Source: Paenibacillus sp. E222 (GTDB lineage Bacteria > Bacillota > Bacilli > Paenibacillales > Paenibacillaceae). From it: a stretch of 64,000 nt of DNA. Shown in pieces: positions 38,167-47,979 of this stretch. The notes beneath the pieces are model-generated. The model was not told where the DNA came from. It saw only the letters and a list, made by a program, of their open reading frames with translations, and ran no database searches. Position 1 is the first letter of the stretch, and each line of letters opens with the position of its first letter. The DNA is taken from the NCBI RefSeq assembly GCF_013401555.1, contig NZ_CP058552.1, positions 310,001 to 374,000 on the forward strand. The letters are read 5' to 3'. Made by a program: the position numbers and the translations under genes.

Positions 38167-38396
38167 TTATACACACGTTATCCTGCAAACGCGACAACAA
38201 AAAAAGCCAACCCTGTTGGCTTCTCTCATTTCCCTATCCACAGTCTCCTGTATCCACAGGAATATCTTCTTTTGGTTTATCATTCCACGGATGGCTATCC
38301 ACATATCCAGCCTGTCCACACGTTCATGCACAGGCGTCTCTTCTTTTTGGTTGTTTAATTGTCCACATATCCCGATATTCACAACGTTATGAACAG
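38167..38396 (+). repeat. Cluster of DnaA-box-like sequences upstream of corA
   Basis: One exact TTATACACA (38167-38175) is followed by near matches in the same orientation: CTATCCACA 38234, GTATCCACA 38250, CTATCCACA 38295, CTGTCCACA 38312, TCATGCACA 38324, TTGTCCACA 38359, ATATTCACA 38375 and TTATGAACA 38388. Most differ from TTATNCACA at one or two positions. Confidence 0.55.
38200..38221 (-). terminator. Terminator of the DUF47-pit operon
   Basis: On the minus strand AGCCAAC and GTTGGCT form a 7-bp stem with a 3-base loop, followed by a run of T. Confidence 0.8.
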
Positions 38397-38438
38397 TTTG
38401 TCTGAAATCCAGAATTTGTTCTGGAACACTTTTTCGAA

Positions 38439-39428
38439 TTAGAAAATGATCCAGTACAACAATCCTGCCAGCGCCCCGGTAATCGGAATTGTAATGAACC
38501 ACGTAATAATGATACGTCCAGCTAGTCCCCATTTCACGGCTGAGAAACGTTTCGCGGAACCAACACCCAGAATGGCAGATGTGATTGCGTGAGTTGTACT
38601 CACCGGCAGGTGGAGCAAGGTTGCTGTGAAAATAACAGATGCGGCTGACAGATCTGCTGCAAATCCGTTAATCGGTTCAATTTTAAAAATTTTGGTTCCC
38701 ATCGTTTTGATGATTTTCCAACCACCGATGGAAGTACCAAGAGCCATCGCTGTTGCCGCAGAGATTTTAACCCACAACGGAACTTCCAGATGATCCTGTA
38801 CGCCTGCTGCAACGAGTGCAAAGGTAATGATCCCCATTGCCTTCTGTGCATCATTGGTACCATGCGTAAACGCCTGGAGTGCTGCTGTGAAAATCTGTAC
38901 CGTACGGAAACCTTTGTTCACGTTATGCGGACTGCGTTTGGCAAAAATATATTTGAGAATGGTCATGACCACATACCCGATGGCAAATGCGATCAGAGGT
39001 GATAATAACAACCCTCCGACGATGTCAATAAATCCACTCCATTTGACTTTATCAGCCCCTGCGCCAACAAGTACAGCACCAGCAAGAGCACCAATCAATG
39101 CATGCGAGGATGAAGAAGGAATTCCGAACCACCATGTAACGAGATTCCAGATAATCGCGGCGATTAAGGTGACTATGACGACCTCAATCCCGTTATCCAG
39201 CTTGGTGGGGTCTGTTACACTCCCCCCGATCGTCTTCGCTACTCCAGTAAACATCATGGCACCGACAAAGTTCATCACGGCAGCCATAAGGATTGCCCGG
39301 CGAGGAGTCAGTGCTCGTGTCGAGACCGAAGTTGCAATGGCATTCGCCGTATCGTGGAATCCGTTGATGAAGTCAAACGCCAGTGCAAGGAAGACGACTA
39401 TACCCAATACCCAAATCGTTGTTTCCAT
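38439..39428 (-). CDS. pit: PiT-family inorganic phosphate transporter
   Basis: A 329-aa membrane protein with about ten helices and the two PiT signature repeats: FDFINGFHDTANAIATSVSTRAL near the start and FTHGTNDAQKAMGII in the middle. It takes up phosphate as a metal-phosphate complex using the proton gradient. It lies 14 bases after a DUF47 gene, a common pair in bacteria. Confidence 0.93.
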   Translation of the reverse strand: METTIWVLGIVVFLALAFDFINGFHDTANAIATSVSTRALTPRRAILMAAVMNFVGAMMFTGVAKTIGGSVTDPTKLDNGIEVVIVTLIAAIIWNLVTWWFGIPSSSSHALIGALAGAVLVGAGADKVKWSGFIDIVGGLLLSPLIAFAIGYVVMTILKYIFAKRSPHNVNKGFRTVQIFTAALQAFTHGTNDAQKAMGIITFALVAAGVQDHLEVPLWVKISAATAMALGTSIGGWKIIKTMGTKIFKIEPINGFAADLSAASVIFTATLLHLPVSTTHAITSAILGVGSAKRFSAVKWGLAGRIIITWFITIPITGALAGLLYWIIF

Positions 39429-39442
39429 TATTCTCTGGCTCC

Positions 39443-40060
39443 TTAAGAATTACGCATGATGATGGATTCGAGCACATTCGCTACGTGTTCACAAGCATCC
39501 GTTGTTGTCTCAAGACGTTCGTAAATTTCTTTGCGTTTGATCAGTTCAATCGGATCAGGCACAGTAGCGAAAAGGTTCTTGATACAGTTGCGCAGCACTT
39601 CGTCGCCCTGGTTTTCCAGATCGTTCAGACGAATCGTGTACTCGCGGATCGCCAGCAATTTTTTCTGAGACAGCAAATGAATGGCCTTCTGAATTTCGTA
39701 AGCCGATTGGCGCAAAATTTCAGCGAATTGAACGATATATTCGTCCGGGTCAGTCAGTTGGTACATATAGAAACGGGAAGCCGTTGCTTCGAGTCCGTCC
39801 AATACGTCATCAAGTGTCGTTGTCAGTTCCATAATATCATCGCGTTCGATCGGCGTGATAAATGTCTTGTTGAGCTCTGTAATGATGGTATGAACATAAT
39901 CATCACACTGGGACTCGTACTTCTTCATTTCATTGGCAAAAAGAGTCACATCCTGAAGGTTGGAAACATGTTGGGAGAAATAATCAGCCGCTTGCACGAC
40001 CGTATCTGCCATGTTCTCTAGTGTCTCAAAAAATATATCCTTCTTCTTCTTAAGCTTCAT
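39443..40060 (-). CDS. DUF47/PhoU-like accessory protein of the phosphate transporter
   Basis: A 205-aa all-helical protein of the DUF47 family (related to PhoU), starting MKLKKKKDIFFETLENMA and containing DDVLDGLEATASRFYMY. These proteins modulate Pit transporters. ATG 40060 has AAAGGGGAT upstream; the longer frame to 40105 lacks a site. Confidence 0.88.
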   Translation of the reverse strand: MKLKKKKDIFFETLENMADTVVQAADYFSQHVSNLQDVTLFANEMKKYESQCDDYVHTIITELNKTFITPIERDDIMELTTTLDDVLDGLEATASRFYMYQLTDPDEYIVQFAEILRQSAYEIQKAIHLLSQKKLLAIREYTIRLNDLENQGDEVLRNCIKNLFATVPDPIELIKRKEIYERLETTTDACEHVANVLESIIMRNS

Positions 40061-40276
40061 AGCTCTATCCCCTTTACGAGAAATTGCCGATAACCGATGA
40101 AACATGAAATGACAACCTTTGATATCTTATCATAAATGTTTCACGGTTTGTACATAAGGCATGATCCTTTTTTATATTCTTATCACATAAATCTGAAATG
40201 AATCTTAATTATTTGGAATGGCTGGAAAAATGATGATGAAATTTTACACTGCGTTTACATTTCTCTTCAAATTGGA

Positions 40277-41344
40277 TTAATTTTCAATTTCGACATGTGA
40301 TGCAAAGTCGGGCTGATTCGGAACGATACTGATAAAAGTCTTGCCAGGAACAAGAGCAACTTCGGTCCCATTTTGTACAAATCGAATAATATCACCCGGT
40401 TTTTTGACCCACTGTCCTCGAATCATTTTGCCTTTCTGAAACAGCATGGCTTCACCGCCCTGCTCCAGATTAACGGACAATCTGCCCACATTATCGAGCA
40501 CCTTGTGATCCGCACCCGCTACAATAATGTTGGACCCTCCGATCGGATTGCCGTTATCCAGATCCTGGTCTGCCTTTCCGTTCACCAATCTCATATATCG
40601 TCCGCTAACTTCATCATAATCATACGTGACCCGGTAGCTCTCCAATAAATAATGAATATCGAACTGCTTGGCCAACTCTCCGCCAGACGTGGCGCCCTCC
40701 TCGTTATACGTATATACAGGGGATTTGAAGTCGTAACTATACCCTTTGGTGTCCGCGCCTTCTCTCAGCTTGTCCGCCGACGTGTACAGATTGTGCGGTG
40801 CTTTACGATCCGAGGAACGCCAGAAATAAGGGCCGCTATTCGATATCTCATCCATATGCTGTTTCTGCTGCTTTTGCAAAATGGAATAGGCATCCGGGCT
40901 GCCACCCGCATGAACTAATACCCCATCATAACTCTCACCAAGCTCGATCAGATACGGACGGATACTGCGCACGGGCCCAACCGTCTCTGCCCCGCCTTCG
41001 CTTTGGAAGATGGCAATAAAACGGGTGATGCCTCCCTCAGCGAGCACTTCGATCATAATATCTGCCGCACTCAGACCGGATTGGGGCCGTGCTGCAGGAG
41101 CATTGTTAATCATAACCGCCAATGGGCGGCGCGTAATGGCTTCATCAACAGGCAGACCCGTCAGAGGCGCAGTATAGAGCGACGTAGCAGGTTCTTCCGT
41201 CTCTTGTTCTTCCTGTACGGGTGTAGGAACGGACTCCGGCTTCGGAATTTGAACCATCTCCTTACTCTGGCAAGCAACCAGACTTGAGGCCAGAATAAGC
41301 AGCGATGCCGCAGAAATCATTTTGTTCCATTTCAATTGCTTCAA
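40277..41344 (-). CDS. yerB: YerB-like lipoprotein (DUF3048)
   Basis: A 355-aa exported protein with signal sequence and lipobox SSLVAC at about residue 25, followed by a Pro/Glu-rich linker. The DUF3048 domain has LTGLPVDEAITRRPLAVMINN and RPQSGLSAADIMIEVLAEGG. It is membrane anchored outside the cell. Function unknown although conserved in bacilli. Confidence 0.9.
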   Translation of the reverse strand: MKQLKWNKMISAASLLILASSLVACQSKEMVQIPKPESVPTPVQEEQETEEPATSLYTAPLTGLPVDEAITRRPLAVMINNAPAARPQSGLSAADIMIEVLAEGGITRFIAIFQSEGGAETVGPVRSIRPYLIELGESYDGVLVHAGGSPDAYSILQKQQKQHMDEISNSGPYFWRSSDRKAPHNLYTSADKLREGADTKGYSYDFKSPVYTYNEEGATSGGELAKQFDIHYLLESYRVTYDYDEVSGRYMRLVNGKADQDLDNGNPIGGSNIIVAGADHKVLDNVGRLSVNLEQGGEAMLFQKGKMIRGQWVKKPGDIIRFVQNGTEVALVPGKTFISIVPNQPDFASHVEIEN

Positions 41345-41680
41345 TATATGTACCTCCTGAACGATATGGCTGAAATCTAGGCTGTAGTTGCTCTTATGTA
41401 GGTGACCATTTCACGTATTTCTTTCCATTTAATCACACACAGCACCATTTGTCTTCGATAAGGAGAGCATTTTCTACCCTGCATTTTACATTTGAAACCT
41501 GAGCCAGGATGAAAAATATGTCCTAAATGTGAACTTCTCAAACCTTACTTAAAATTTGAACTAGATTGTGATAATAATCACAAACAAGATGACTTTTGAA
41601 CTATACAATAAAGACATCAAAGGTGATCACTTAGAAAAACAAAAACAACACACACTAGATTCCATGAAGGAGTGGTTTAT

Positions 41681-42220
41681 ATGTTCAGCTTCAACCAATG
41701 GCTTAGAGAAAACAAAGTGGCAATGTGGATTTTGACAGTACTTCGGGTGTATATCGGTTACGACTGGATGACACACGGCTGGGGCAAATTAACAGGTGGA
41801 TTCGAAGCTGGCGGATTCCTTGCAGGCGCTGTAGAAAAAGCAACTGGTGATCACCCGGCGGTGCAAGCTTGGTGGGCAACCTTCCTTGAGAAATTCGCGG
41901 TACCAAATGCAGGACTGTTCGACTTCATCATCCCGCTGGGTGAATTCCTTGTAGGTCTGGGTCTCATTCTTGGATGCTTTACAACACTGGCAGCACTGAT
42001 GGCGATGGTCATGAACTTCGCGTTCCTCTTCTCGGGAACAGTAAGCACGAATGCTCAATTAGTTCTGATGGAAATCTTCCTTGTAGTTGCAGGTGCGAAC
42101 GCTGGTAAAATTGGTTTGGATCGTTGGGTAATGCCTTACCTTCGCGGATTGTTCACTCGCAATAAAGGAAGCCAGCCTAAAGAAACACCAACGATAAATC
42201 CTACGCACAAAACAGCCTAA
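41681..42220 (+). CDS. DoxX-family membrane protein
   Basis: A 179-aa protein with four hydrophobic helices (LTVLRVYIGYDWMTHGWGKL, FIIPLGEFLVGLGLILG and others), typical of DoxX proteins linked to redox and thiosulfate metabolism. GAAGGAG lies 8 bases before ATG 41681; a GTG at 41672 is less likely. The tail after residue 160 is hydrophilic. Substrate unknown. Confidence 0.88.
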   Translation: MFSFNQWLRENKVAMWILTVLRVYIGYDWMTHGWGKLTGGFEAGGFLAGAVEKATGDHPAVQAWWATFLEKFAVPNAGLFDFIIPLGEFLVGLGLILGCFTTLAALMAMVMNFAFLFSGTVSTNAQLVLMEIFLVVAGANAGKIGLDRWVMPYLRGLFTRNKGSQPKETPTINPTHKTA

Positions 42221-42241
42221 ATCGTAAGTAGACATGATCCG

Positions 42242-42278
42242 GTCCTGCTCCCCTCCCCCTGGAGAGCAGGACTTTTTT
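42242..42278 (+). terminator. Terminator of the doxX gene
   Basis: GTCCTGCTC (42242-42250) and GAGCAGGAC (42264-42272) are followed by TTTTTT. Confidence 0.9.
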
Positions 42279-42378
42279 GTATTTTTATATATGCTTGTAG
42301 GTCATCCGACTTGCCCATCGACAGAAACACGTATTATGATGAACATATCGATCGATTATAATCAAAGGAGTACATGAC

Positions 42379-42591
42379 ATGCCAACCCAGCGCCGTCTTG
42401 AGACCGATGCCGACTTCCAGGAAGCCATGGAAATGAAGCATAAAGTCCGTGTTTTTAAAGATAATCACCAGATTGATTCCGGTGGCGTCATTATCCGTTT
42501 TGACAGCAATACCGTTGTGGTTCAGTCCAGTGTAAGTGAACTGGCATATCACTCGCGTACAGCATGTGAGCTTTTTGAGATTCGCAAGTGA
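42379..42591 (+). CDS. Small hypothetical protein, 70 aa
   Basis: A soluble protein starting MPTQRRLETDADFQEAMEMK with a beta-rich second half (GGVIIRFDSNTVVVQSS). AAAGGAG lies eight bases before the ATG and a terminator follows at 42624. No recognised domain. Confidence 0.7.
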   Translation: MPTQRRLETDADFQEAMEMKHKVRVFKDNHQIDSGGVIIRFDSNTVVVQSSVSELAYHSRTACELFEIRK

Positions 42592-42623
42592 ATATACTCA
42601 TTTGCAGAATGGTCAAGTTATAG

Positions 42624-42668
42624 AAAAAGGTTCCTGAGGCCCATTACGCTGGCCGCAGAAACCTTTTT
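42624..42668. terminator. Bidirectional terminator
   Basis: AAAAAGGTTCCTGAGGCC pairs with GGCCGCAGAAACCTTTTT with two mismatches. It serves the 70-aa gene and may also end the dioxygenase transcript. Confidence 0.8.
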
Positions 42669-42769
42669 GGATCAGCTCATTCATAACCTAACTCTATCTG
42701 GTCAAAGAACTACGTGTTTTTGCAAAATACAATCCGCGGACCTGTTTACATCCTCTTGTCTGTTCCAAG

Positions 42770-43555
42770 TTATACGCCGTCACCAAACTGCCAGCAGTTC
42801 AAACTGAGCGTACCGTAAGGATACGACTGGAATAGACGTTTTGCAGATCGTGACATATCAGCCGTACCCATGGCATAGAACAAAGGCGCAATGTGCTCCG
42901 TTCCATAGGATGGAACTGCTGTGCGGGCATGGGGCGCTTTTTTGTCATATTGAAACAGCTCTCTCGTATTCCACTGCTCCAGCCGCTCGCCAATCCAGTT
43001 ATCGAATTCCACTGCCCAGTCTTGCGGCTCATCATTACTGCCAAGCATACGCAAGTTATGAACGGTTCCACCGCTGCCAATAATCAGCACATTATCATGA
43101 CGCAGCTGCTCCAGCATCCGACCAATATCATACTGTTCCTGCGGGGAACGCAGCGAATCGACAGATACCGCAATTACAGGAATATTGGCTTCTGGATACA
43201 TGTGTAGCAGCGGTACCCATACCCCATGATCCAATCCCCGGCCTCGAACCGGTTGATGTGGGAGATTACTACGGGTGAACAGAGCGCAGATCTCATTCGC
43301 AAGGTCTGGCTGACCAGGCGCAGGGTAATTCATTGTATACATATTAGAGGGAAATCCGTAAAAATCATGCAAGGTCTGATGTGTATCATCCATTGTCACG
43401 GACGGTTCGGGACGATCCCAATGCGCCGTAAATACAACAATGGCTTTCGGAGCCGGCAGCCTGTCTCCAAGCTGGTTCAAAAAGTGAGTGTAATCATTGC
43501 TCTCCACCGCCAGAGCGGGAGAACCATGCGCAATGAATAGTGCGGGTAATGTCAT
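42770..43555 (-). CDS. DODA-type extradiol aromatic ring-opening dioxygenase family
   Basis: A 261-aa LigB-fold protein related to E. coli YgiD (4,5-DOPA dioxygenase). The metal-binding histidines are visible in FIAHGSP, FTAHWDRPEP, RGLDHGVWVPL and GSGGTVHNL, and a final YGTEHIAPLFYAMG is also typical. It uses Zn or Fe to open catechol rings; the natural substrate is unknown. ATG 43555 with GGAGG nine bases upstream is preferred to the TTG at 43564. Confidence 0.88.
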   Translation of the reverse strand: MTLPALFIAHGSPALAVESNDYTHFLNQLGDRLPAPKAIVVFTAHWDRPEPSVTMDDTHQTLHDFYGFPSNMYTMNYPAPGQPDLANEICALFTRSNLPHQPVRGRGLDHGVWVPLLHMYPEANIPVIAVSVDSLRSPQEQYDIGRMLEQLRHDNVLIIGSGGTVHNLRMLGSNDEPQDWAVEFDNWIGERLEQWNTRELFQYDKKAPHARTAVPSYGTEHIAPLFYAMGTADMSRSAKRLFQSYPYGTLSLNCWQFGDGV

Positions 43556-43735
43556 TGCTGCCAACCTCCAGACACGGATAGTATGCTTACCCTTCTATTT
43601 TACCCCGAAGAAGGCGCTTTTCCAAGCTAACATCCCAATCAGATGCAATCTGGACGCGCATGTGGCCTTATGGACCAATCCATGTTGGATATAGAATGTT
43701 CTAGCTTAAAGATAAAGATTGCTATATAACCACTC

Positions 43736-44566
43736 TTAGATCATCCAGTGCTGCCAATCCTGTTCGATCTTCTGACGTTCTCCCAGCCATTCTCTCGTAC
43801 GCGTAATCAGCTGTTCACGCTCTTTACCGGAAGAGAAGGTATGATCGCCCTGGAAAATAATCTCCTTGTCGCAGCGGCCTTCCTGGCGCATCCAGAATAC
43901 CTTTTGATACAGGAATGCGTAATCGACAGGAATGGTCTCATCCGATGTACCGTGCACCACCAGCACATCCCCGTTAAATTTAACGGCTTCCTGGAAAGGC
44001 TGATGTTCAGCCAGTGATTCAAAGAATGCTGGTGTAAACTTGTAGCCGAGATAATCAGCAGACCCCAGTTTCACCCCTTCATCGTATACATCACGTCCCG
44101 TAATTTTCACAATATCATTGAACGGGTATCCCACGGATGACCACATCACAAGATTCTTGACCCGTTTGTCACGGACAGCAGTGAGCAGCGCAACAGCTCC
44201 ACCCAGACTATGTCCGATCAGCGTTACACGGCTTGGATCTACATCACTGCAGTTTACCGCATAGTCCAGCACAGAACGTGTTTGGGTAATCATGGATTCC
44301 AGTCCTTCAGCTCCGTACTCACCACTGCTCTCCCCGCAGCCGATATAATCGAAGCGCAGCACCAAATACCCATCTTCGGCCAGCTCACGGGCGGTCTTCA
44401 CAAACAGACGATCTACACCGATCCGACTTCCTACGAATCCATGGCAGATGATAGCAAGAGGCACGCGCTGTTGGTGATTTCCCTCCTTGATGTCTTTGAC
44501 GACAGGATAATGAATCGTGGCTGTTAATTCTTCTTGCCCATGACGAATACTGATCTGACGCTCCAT
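43736..44566 (-). CDS. Alpha/beta hydrolase (serine peptidase-like esterase)
   Basis: A 276-aa hydrolase with CHGFVGSRIG (oxyanion loop), nucleophile elbow GHSLGG, acid loop VHGTSDETIP and GDHTF near the end. It matches the cinnamoyl-esterase/acyl-hydrolase group by layout. The start is chosen at ATG 44566 (AGGGG eight bases upstream); frames extend to 44605. Monocistronic, substrate unknown. Confidence 0.82.
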   Translation of the reverse strand: MERQISIRHGQEELTATIHYPVVKDIKEGNHQQRVPLAIICHGFVGSRIGVDRLFVKTARELAEDGYLVLRFDYIGCGESSGEYGAEGLESMITQTRSVLDYAVNCSDVDPSRVTLIGHSLGGAVALLTAVRDKRVKNLVMWSSVGYPFNDIVKITGRDVYDEGVKLGSADYLGYKFTPAFFESLAEHQPFQEAVKFNGDVLVVHGTSDETIPVDYAFLYQKVFWMRQEGRCDKEIIFQGDHTFSSGKEREQLITRTREWLGERQKIEQDWQHWMI

Positions 44567-44805
44567 GCCCATTTCCCCTTTCCATTCTTCCCTGCTCATG
44601 TTCAATTTGTTAATTATATATAAATCCGATAAGTTTAATGTGTATTAAGATGATATTAGTATATTATCATCCTGTGAACCTCAAGTCAACGCGAGGAAAT
44701 GTCCATTTCCAGACGTACCTTGTCTACATTTTATCGGTAATTTCGCAAAAAAAATGAGCCAAGCTGACCACAGCTGACTCGAATTATTTCTAATACTTAA
44801 AGTCA

Positions 44806-45042
44806 CTACTCATAACTGCGACGGAACATCTCATGAGTCTCCACTCGACCCTGCCATTCATGTTCATGAACCGAATTCGAGCTCCCCCAGAAGCTCCCTG
44901 ACTGAAAGGTTCCATCTGTATACTCTTCCGCATATTCAACATCCTCCAACGTCTCCTCCATTGGCACAACCTCATCCGTTACTCCACGGGAGTTGCTATT
45001 CAGCAGCAGCTTCCTTGTTAGTTTATCCGTTTGTTGATCCAT
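44806..45042 (-). CDS. Small acidic hypothetical protein, 78 aa
   Basis: Starts MDQQTDKLTRKLLLNSNSRG, has an acidic middle (EETLEDVEYAEEYTDG) and ends with GSFWGSSNSVHEHEWQGRVE. GGAGTG precedes ATG 45042. It looks like a lineage-specific soluble protein; not recognised. Confidence 0.55.
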   Translation of the reverse strand: MDQQTDKLTRKLLLNSNSRGVTDEVVPMEETLEDVEYAEEYTDGTFQSGSFWGSSNSVHEHEWQGRVETHEMFRRSYE

Positions 45043-45240
45043 ACCTGCCACACTCCAATCCCTGGTTTCTGTTGGAAATGCTACTATTGTGGTGGAATCG
45101 GCTGTACTTTATTCATTCTTCACACAATCGTTAGAACTTGACGAGCACTTACGCATATTAATGGCGAACCACGGAGAACCTAAGCAAAATATTATAGCCA
45201 ACATTTGCCTCTGATTCCTTCTGGCGAAAGGGTTGAATTC

Positions 45241-45360
45241 ATGGAACACATCTTGGAATGGATTCGTAGTCACGGAAAACTGGTGCTGTTATGCACCTGT
45301 GTCATTCTGGCCTGTGCAGGGCTATGGTCGAATCGTAAACAGTTGTTTTATAAGGAATGA
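45241..45360 (+). CDS. Small single-span membrane protein, 39 aa
   Basis: ATG 45241 with AAAGGG eight bases upstream gives a 39-aa protein. One transmembrane helix (LVLLCTCVILACAGLW, three Cys) is flanked by polar ends. It precedes the DUF1129 membrane protein by about 95 bases and may be cotranscribed with it. No family recognised. Confidence 0.5.
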   Translation: MEHILEWIRSHGKLVLLCTCVILACAGLWSNRKQLFYKE

Positions 45361-45455
45361 CTTTGCGAAACGAGAGCCCTTCCCGTATACTAAAATACCG
45401 TCAGGGTCTCCAGATCACCGGGGATCAGAACGTGTGTAGACAGGGGGAGCAATCA

Positions 45456-46298
45456 TTGGGGATTTCCTATAAAAAGTTGAAAGAAATACAGAATCGGCAA
45501 ATGACCGAAATGAGTAAGATGACACCGGAGCATGTAAAACTGTTTGATCAGATCAGCACCATTGCGCGCCAAGCACCTGCCGATGAGAGAACGCAGGAAG
45601 AATGGATTCTCTCGGCTGGAAGAGCCATCGTACAAGCTCAGCGTGACGGTAAGCCTGCTCGCGAGTTATATGGACCTAATCTGGAACAACATATCTATTC
45701 ACAACTAGGAGTAGCAGATGATAATAATCCGGCTGCAACTGCTGGCGAAATTCATATGGACTCATCCAGAGCTTCAAGTAAGGCTGTACAGAGCTCCGGA
45801 AGCAAATCCAATAAAACAACCAGTACCTCAGCCAAAAAGACCGCAGCGGTTGAAGCGGAACCCGCGGAGACTCCGGATCAAGTGAAACGGACGCCTAAAT
45901 GGTACTTCATGATCTCTTGGGCAGCTTTGTCTTTTGTCATGCTGATTCAAGGTGCAGTTGGATTATTTATTGGCTGGACGGGTGGAGATACGGAACCATT
46001 TAGCCATATCAGCCTGTTCTCCCTTATCGTTGCGGCGGTTGGAGGTATTGCACTGGTTGAAATGCTTCGTCGCCTTGCTGAGCGTCCAGATGATCAGGGA
46101 GCAGACAAGACGGCCAGACCACAGATCAACCTTCGTGGGATCGCCATCTATATCGTTATCGTTGTGCTTGTCTTATTTGTAGGATATCCGTTGCGTGACA
46201 GCCTTCCCGTATTTACGCTGGCTCCGTGGATAAGTCTTGTGATCGGTATTGTGGGCTTGGCTACGTTGAGACCACTATTTGGACAAAAGAAAGCATAA
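45456..46298 (+). CDS. DUF1129 family membrane protein
   Basis: A 280-aa protein. The cytoplasmic N-terminal half is rich in Gln/Glu/Ser and alanine (residues about 1-145), and four hydrophobic segments follow (FMISWAALSFVMLIQGAVG, FSLIVAAVGGIALVE, IAIYIVIVVLVLFVGY, WISLVIGIVGLATL). The TTG start at 45456 is chosen because GGGGGAG lies six bases before it; the open frame begins at 45357 without a site. Function unknown. Confidence 0.75.
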   Translation: MGISYKKLKEIQNRQMTEMSKMTPEHVKLFDQISTIARQAPADERTQEEWILSAGRAIVQAQRDGKPARELYGPNLEQHIYSQLGVADDNNPAATAGEIHMDSSRASSKAVQSSGSKSNKTTSTSAKKTAAVEAEPAETPDQVKRTPKWYFMISWAALSFVMLIQGAVGLFIGWTGGDTEPFSHISLFSLIVAAVGGIALVEMLRRLAERPDDQGADKTARPQINLRGIAIYIVIVVLVLFVGYPLRDSLPVFTLAPWISLVIGIVGLATLRPLFGQKKA

Positions 46299-46428
46299 GG
46301 ATGCTGATGCCCTTGGTGGGGCAGTAGCATTGGGTATATCGTACAGTAATGTGGTGTGCGAAGATTAAAGTACGAATGAAGTACGACATTCGGTGATGAG
46401 ATAGATCAGATTATCGAGTGTCCAAAAA

Positions 46429-46481
46429 GGGGCCATAATGGCCCCTAGCCAGCTGTTGAGAAGTTCTCGACAGCTATTTTT
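46429..46481 (+). terminator. Palindrome and terminator after the DUF1129 gene
   Basis: GGGGCCAT-A-ATGGCCCC (46429-46445) is followed by AGCTGTTGAG/CTCGACAGCT (46451-46475) with ATTTTTATTTTT behind, a good rightward terminator. Confidence 0.75.
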
Positions 46482-46624
46482 ATTTTTAGACCGTTCAGAA
46501 AAAGCTCATAATGCTCTTTATCTATCAGAGGTAAAGGTGATCATGTGCCACACCTTATGAGTAACCTTACATACAGTCAGTAGCTCGTATGAAGCTGATC
46601 CCGCCTCCCGAAAGGAAGGGCTTA

Positions 46625-47542
46625 TCATACTTCATATAGATGATCCACAGAACCCGTAGAGTCTCTCTCCATTTTGAGCTGAATGCGATGTTTGATTTCC
46701 TTGCCCGGGGTCTCTCCGAATTCTCGCTTATACATGCGGATAAAGTAGTTCACTTCCATACCAACCGTCTCCGCAGCCTCTCTTACACTTGCTCGTGGGT
46801 GCTTGTCCAGCCATTCCGATGCCTTGTGCAAACGTAATCGCTGCATGTACTGATGTCCCGTCACCCCATGTCTCTGGTGAAATAATCGGTTCAGGTGCTG
46901 CACTGAATAACCAACAGCTTCAGCTACATGCTTCAGCAGCAGATCATCCTGGTAGTGTGTATGCATCAGCGACACTGCTCGAGTGAATGCTTCATTTGCC
47001 GATTCCGACTCGCGCTCAGAACGTGTTAACGACCTACGCCTTGCTTCTCGCTCTTCTGTCTCATCATGCAGCGGGAGGATGTAACGAGACATGTCCAGAA
47101 TAAGCTGGTAGATGATCGTTGAGCTGTTCCACATTTCAGTCATCCCATCGTCCAGCGAGTGCCAGATCCCCGTCACTCTTGACCAGAACTGTTCAAATTC
47201 GGACAAACGCCGTGGCCCCATTGGCAGCAGTCCCGCCGACCGAAGCACCGCCCCCGCCGCCTCTCCACCAATGCCAATATATCCAAGCTCCCCGTGTGTT
47301 TTGGAATACGGAATATACTCATGTGCCACCCCCGGTTCGATCACGAACAGTTCAGCTGCCGATACTGTCCATGCTCCTTCACCTGGAACCTTAAATTCTC
47401 CCTTGCCGCTGCGTAACAAAAAAAGCTGATACACCGGAAATCCATCCGGTCTGAACTGGACCTTCTCTTCTTGTGTTCCCACACAATACAGATACAGAGG
47501 CAACCGGGAATCCGGCAGGCCGGTCAAGCGAAATGCAAGCAT
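46625..47542 (-). CDS. AraC-family transcriptional regulator
   Basis: A 305-aa regulator with an N-terminal cupin-like sensor (residues 1-180; GKGEFKVPGEGAWTVSAAEL) and a C-terminal AraC double helix-turn-helix (about 205-295; LKHVAEAVGYSVQHLNRLFH, VREAAETVGMEVNYFIRMY, KREFGETPG). Such proteins usually respond to sugars. No sugar operon is adjacent in the window, so the target is unknown. Confidence 0.9.
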   Translation of the reverse strand: MLAFRLTGLPDSRLPLYLYCVGTQEEKVQFRPDGFPVYQLFLLRSGKGEFKVPGEGAWTVSAAELFVIEPGVAHEYIPYSKTHGELGYIGIGGEAAGAVLRSAGLLPMGPRRLSEFEQFWSRVTGIWHSLDDGMTEMWNSSTIIYQLILDMSRYILPLHDETEEREARRRSLTRSERESESANEAFTRAVSLMHTHYQDDLLLKHVAEAVGYSVQHLNRLFHQRHGVTGHQYMQRLRLHKASEWLDKHPRASVREAAETVGMEVNYFIRMYKREFGETPGKEIKHRIQLKMERDSTGSVDHLYEV

Positions 47543-47789
47543 TCCATCATTCCTTTCGGATCATGCTCTTCTTTCTCCTATTATCCATCGGTTGACTCGT
47601 TGCAGCAACGGTCAAAGGAACCTTTTTGGTGACAGGATTTTTAAAATGGATTACATACGATTCACAAAATCTACTGCGATGACACAACAACTTTTAAGAT
47701 GATAAATAAAAAAACTCCCCTTCTCATTTGGAAAGGGAGGCTGAGTGTTAACATAACTGAAAGATAAGATTGTTGGTTCTTGGAGTGGC

Positions 47790-47921
47790 CGTTCCGGTTA
47801 CGGATCGTTCTTTCGATCGCTGTTGTCTCCAAATTTTTTTTGATTCAACCTCTATAAGGTTTAAATTCGGAGACAAAGGCGAGCGCTACCGCTTCTTCAG
47901 AATCGATTCCGTCCCCTCCAC
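47790..47921. repeat. Dispersed intergenic repeat, copy 1
   Basis: The segment begins TCCGGTTACGGATCGTTCTT, has TTGTCTCCAAATTT about 30 bases on, and ends with CTTCTTCAGAATCGATTCCG. It aligns with 57813-57945 at both ends with a more divergent middle. It lies in a 437-base gap without a convincing gene, downstream of the FN3-repeat gene. Confidence 0.7.
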
Positions 47922-47979
47922 TACTTCTGGAGCTCAAAACGAACTACTTACCTTGTTTAACGTTAATCTTACTTTATTA

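Noticed and set aside
37127..38400. M-box Mg2+ riboswitch upstream of corA
   Set aside because: The region has DnaA-like repeats and a pit terminator but none of the M-box conserved blocks.
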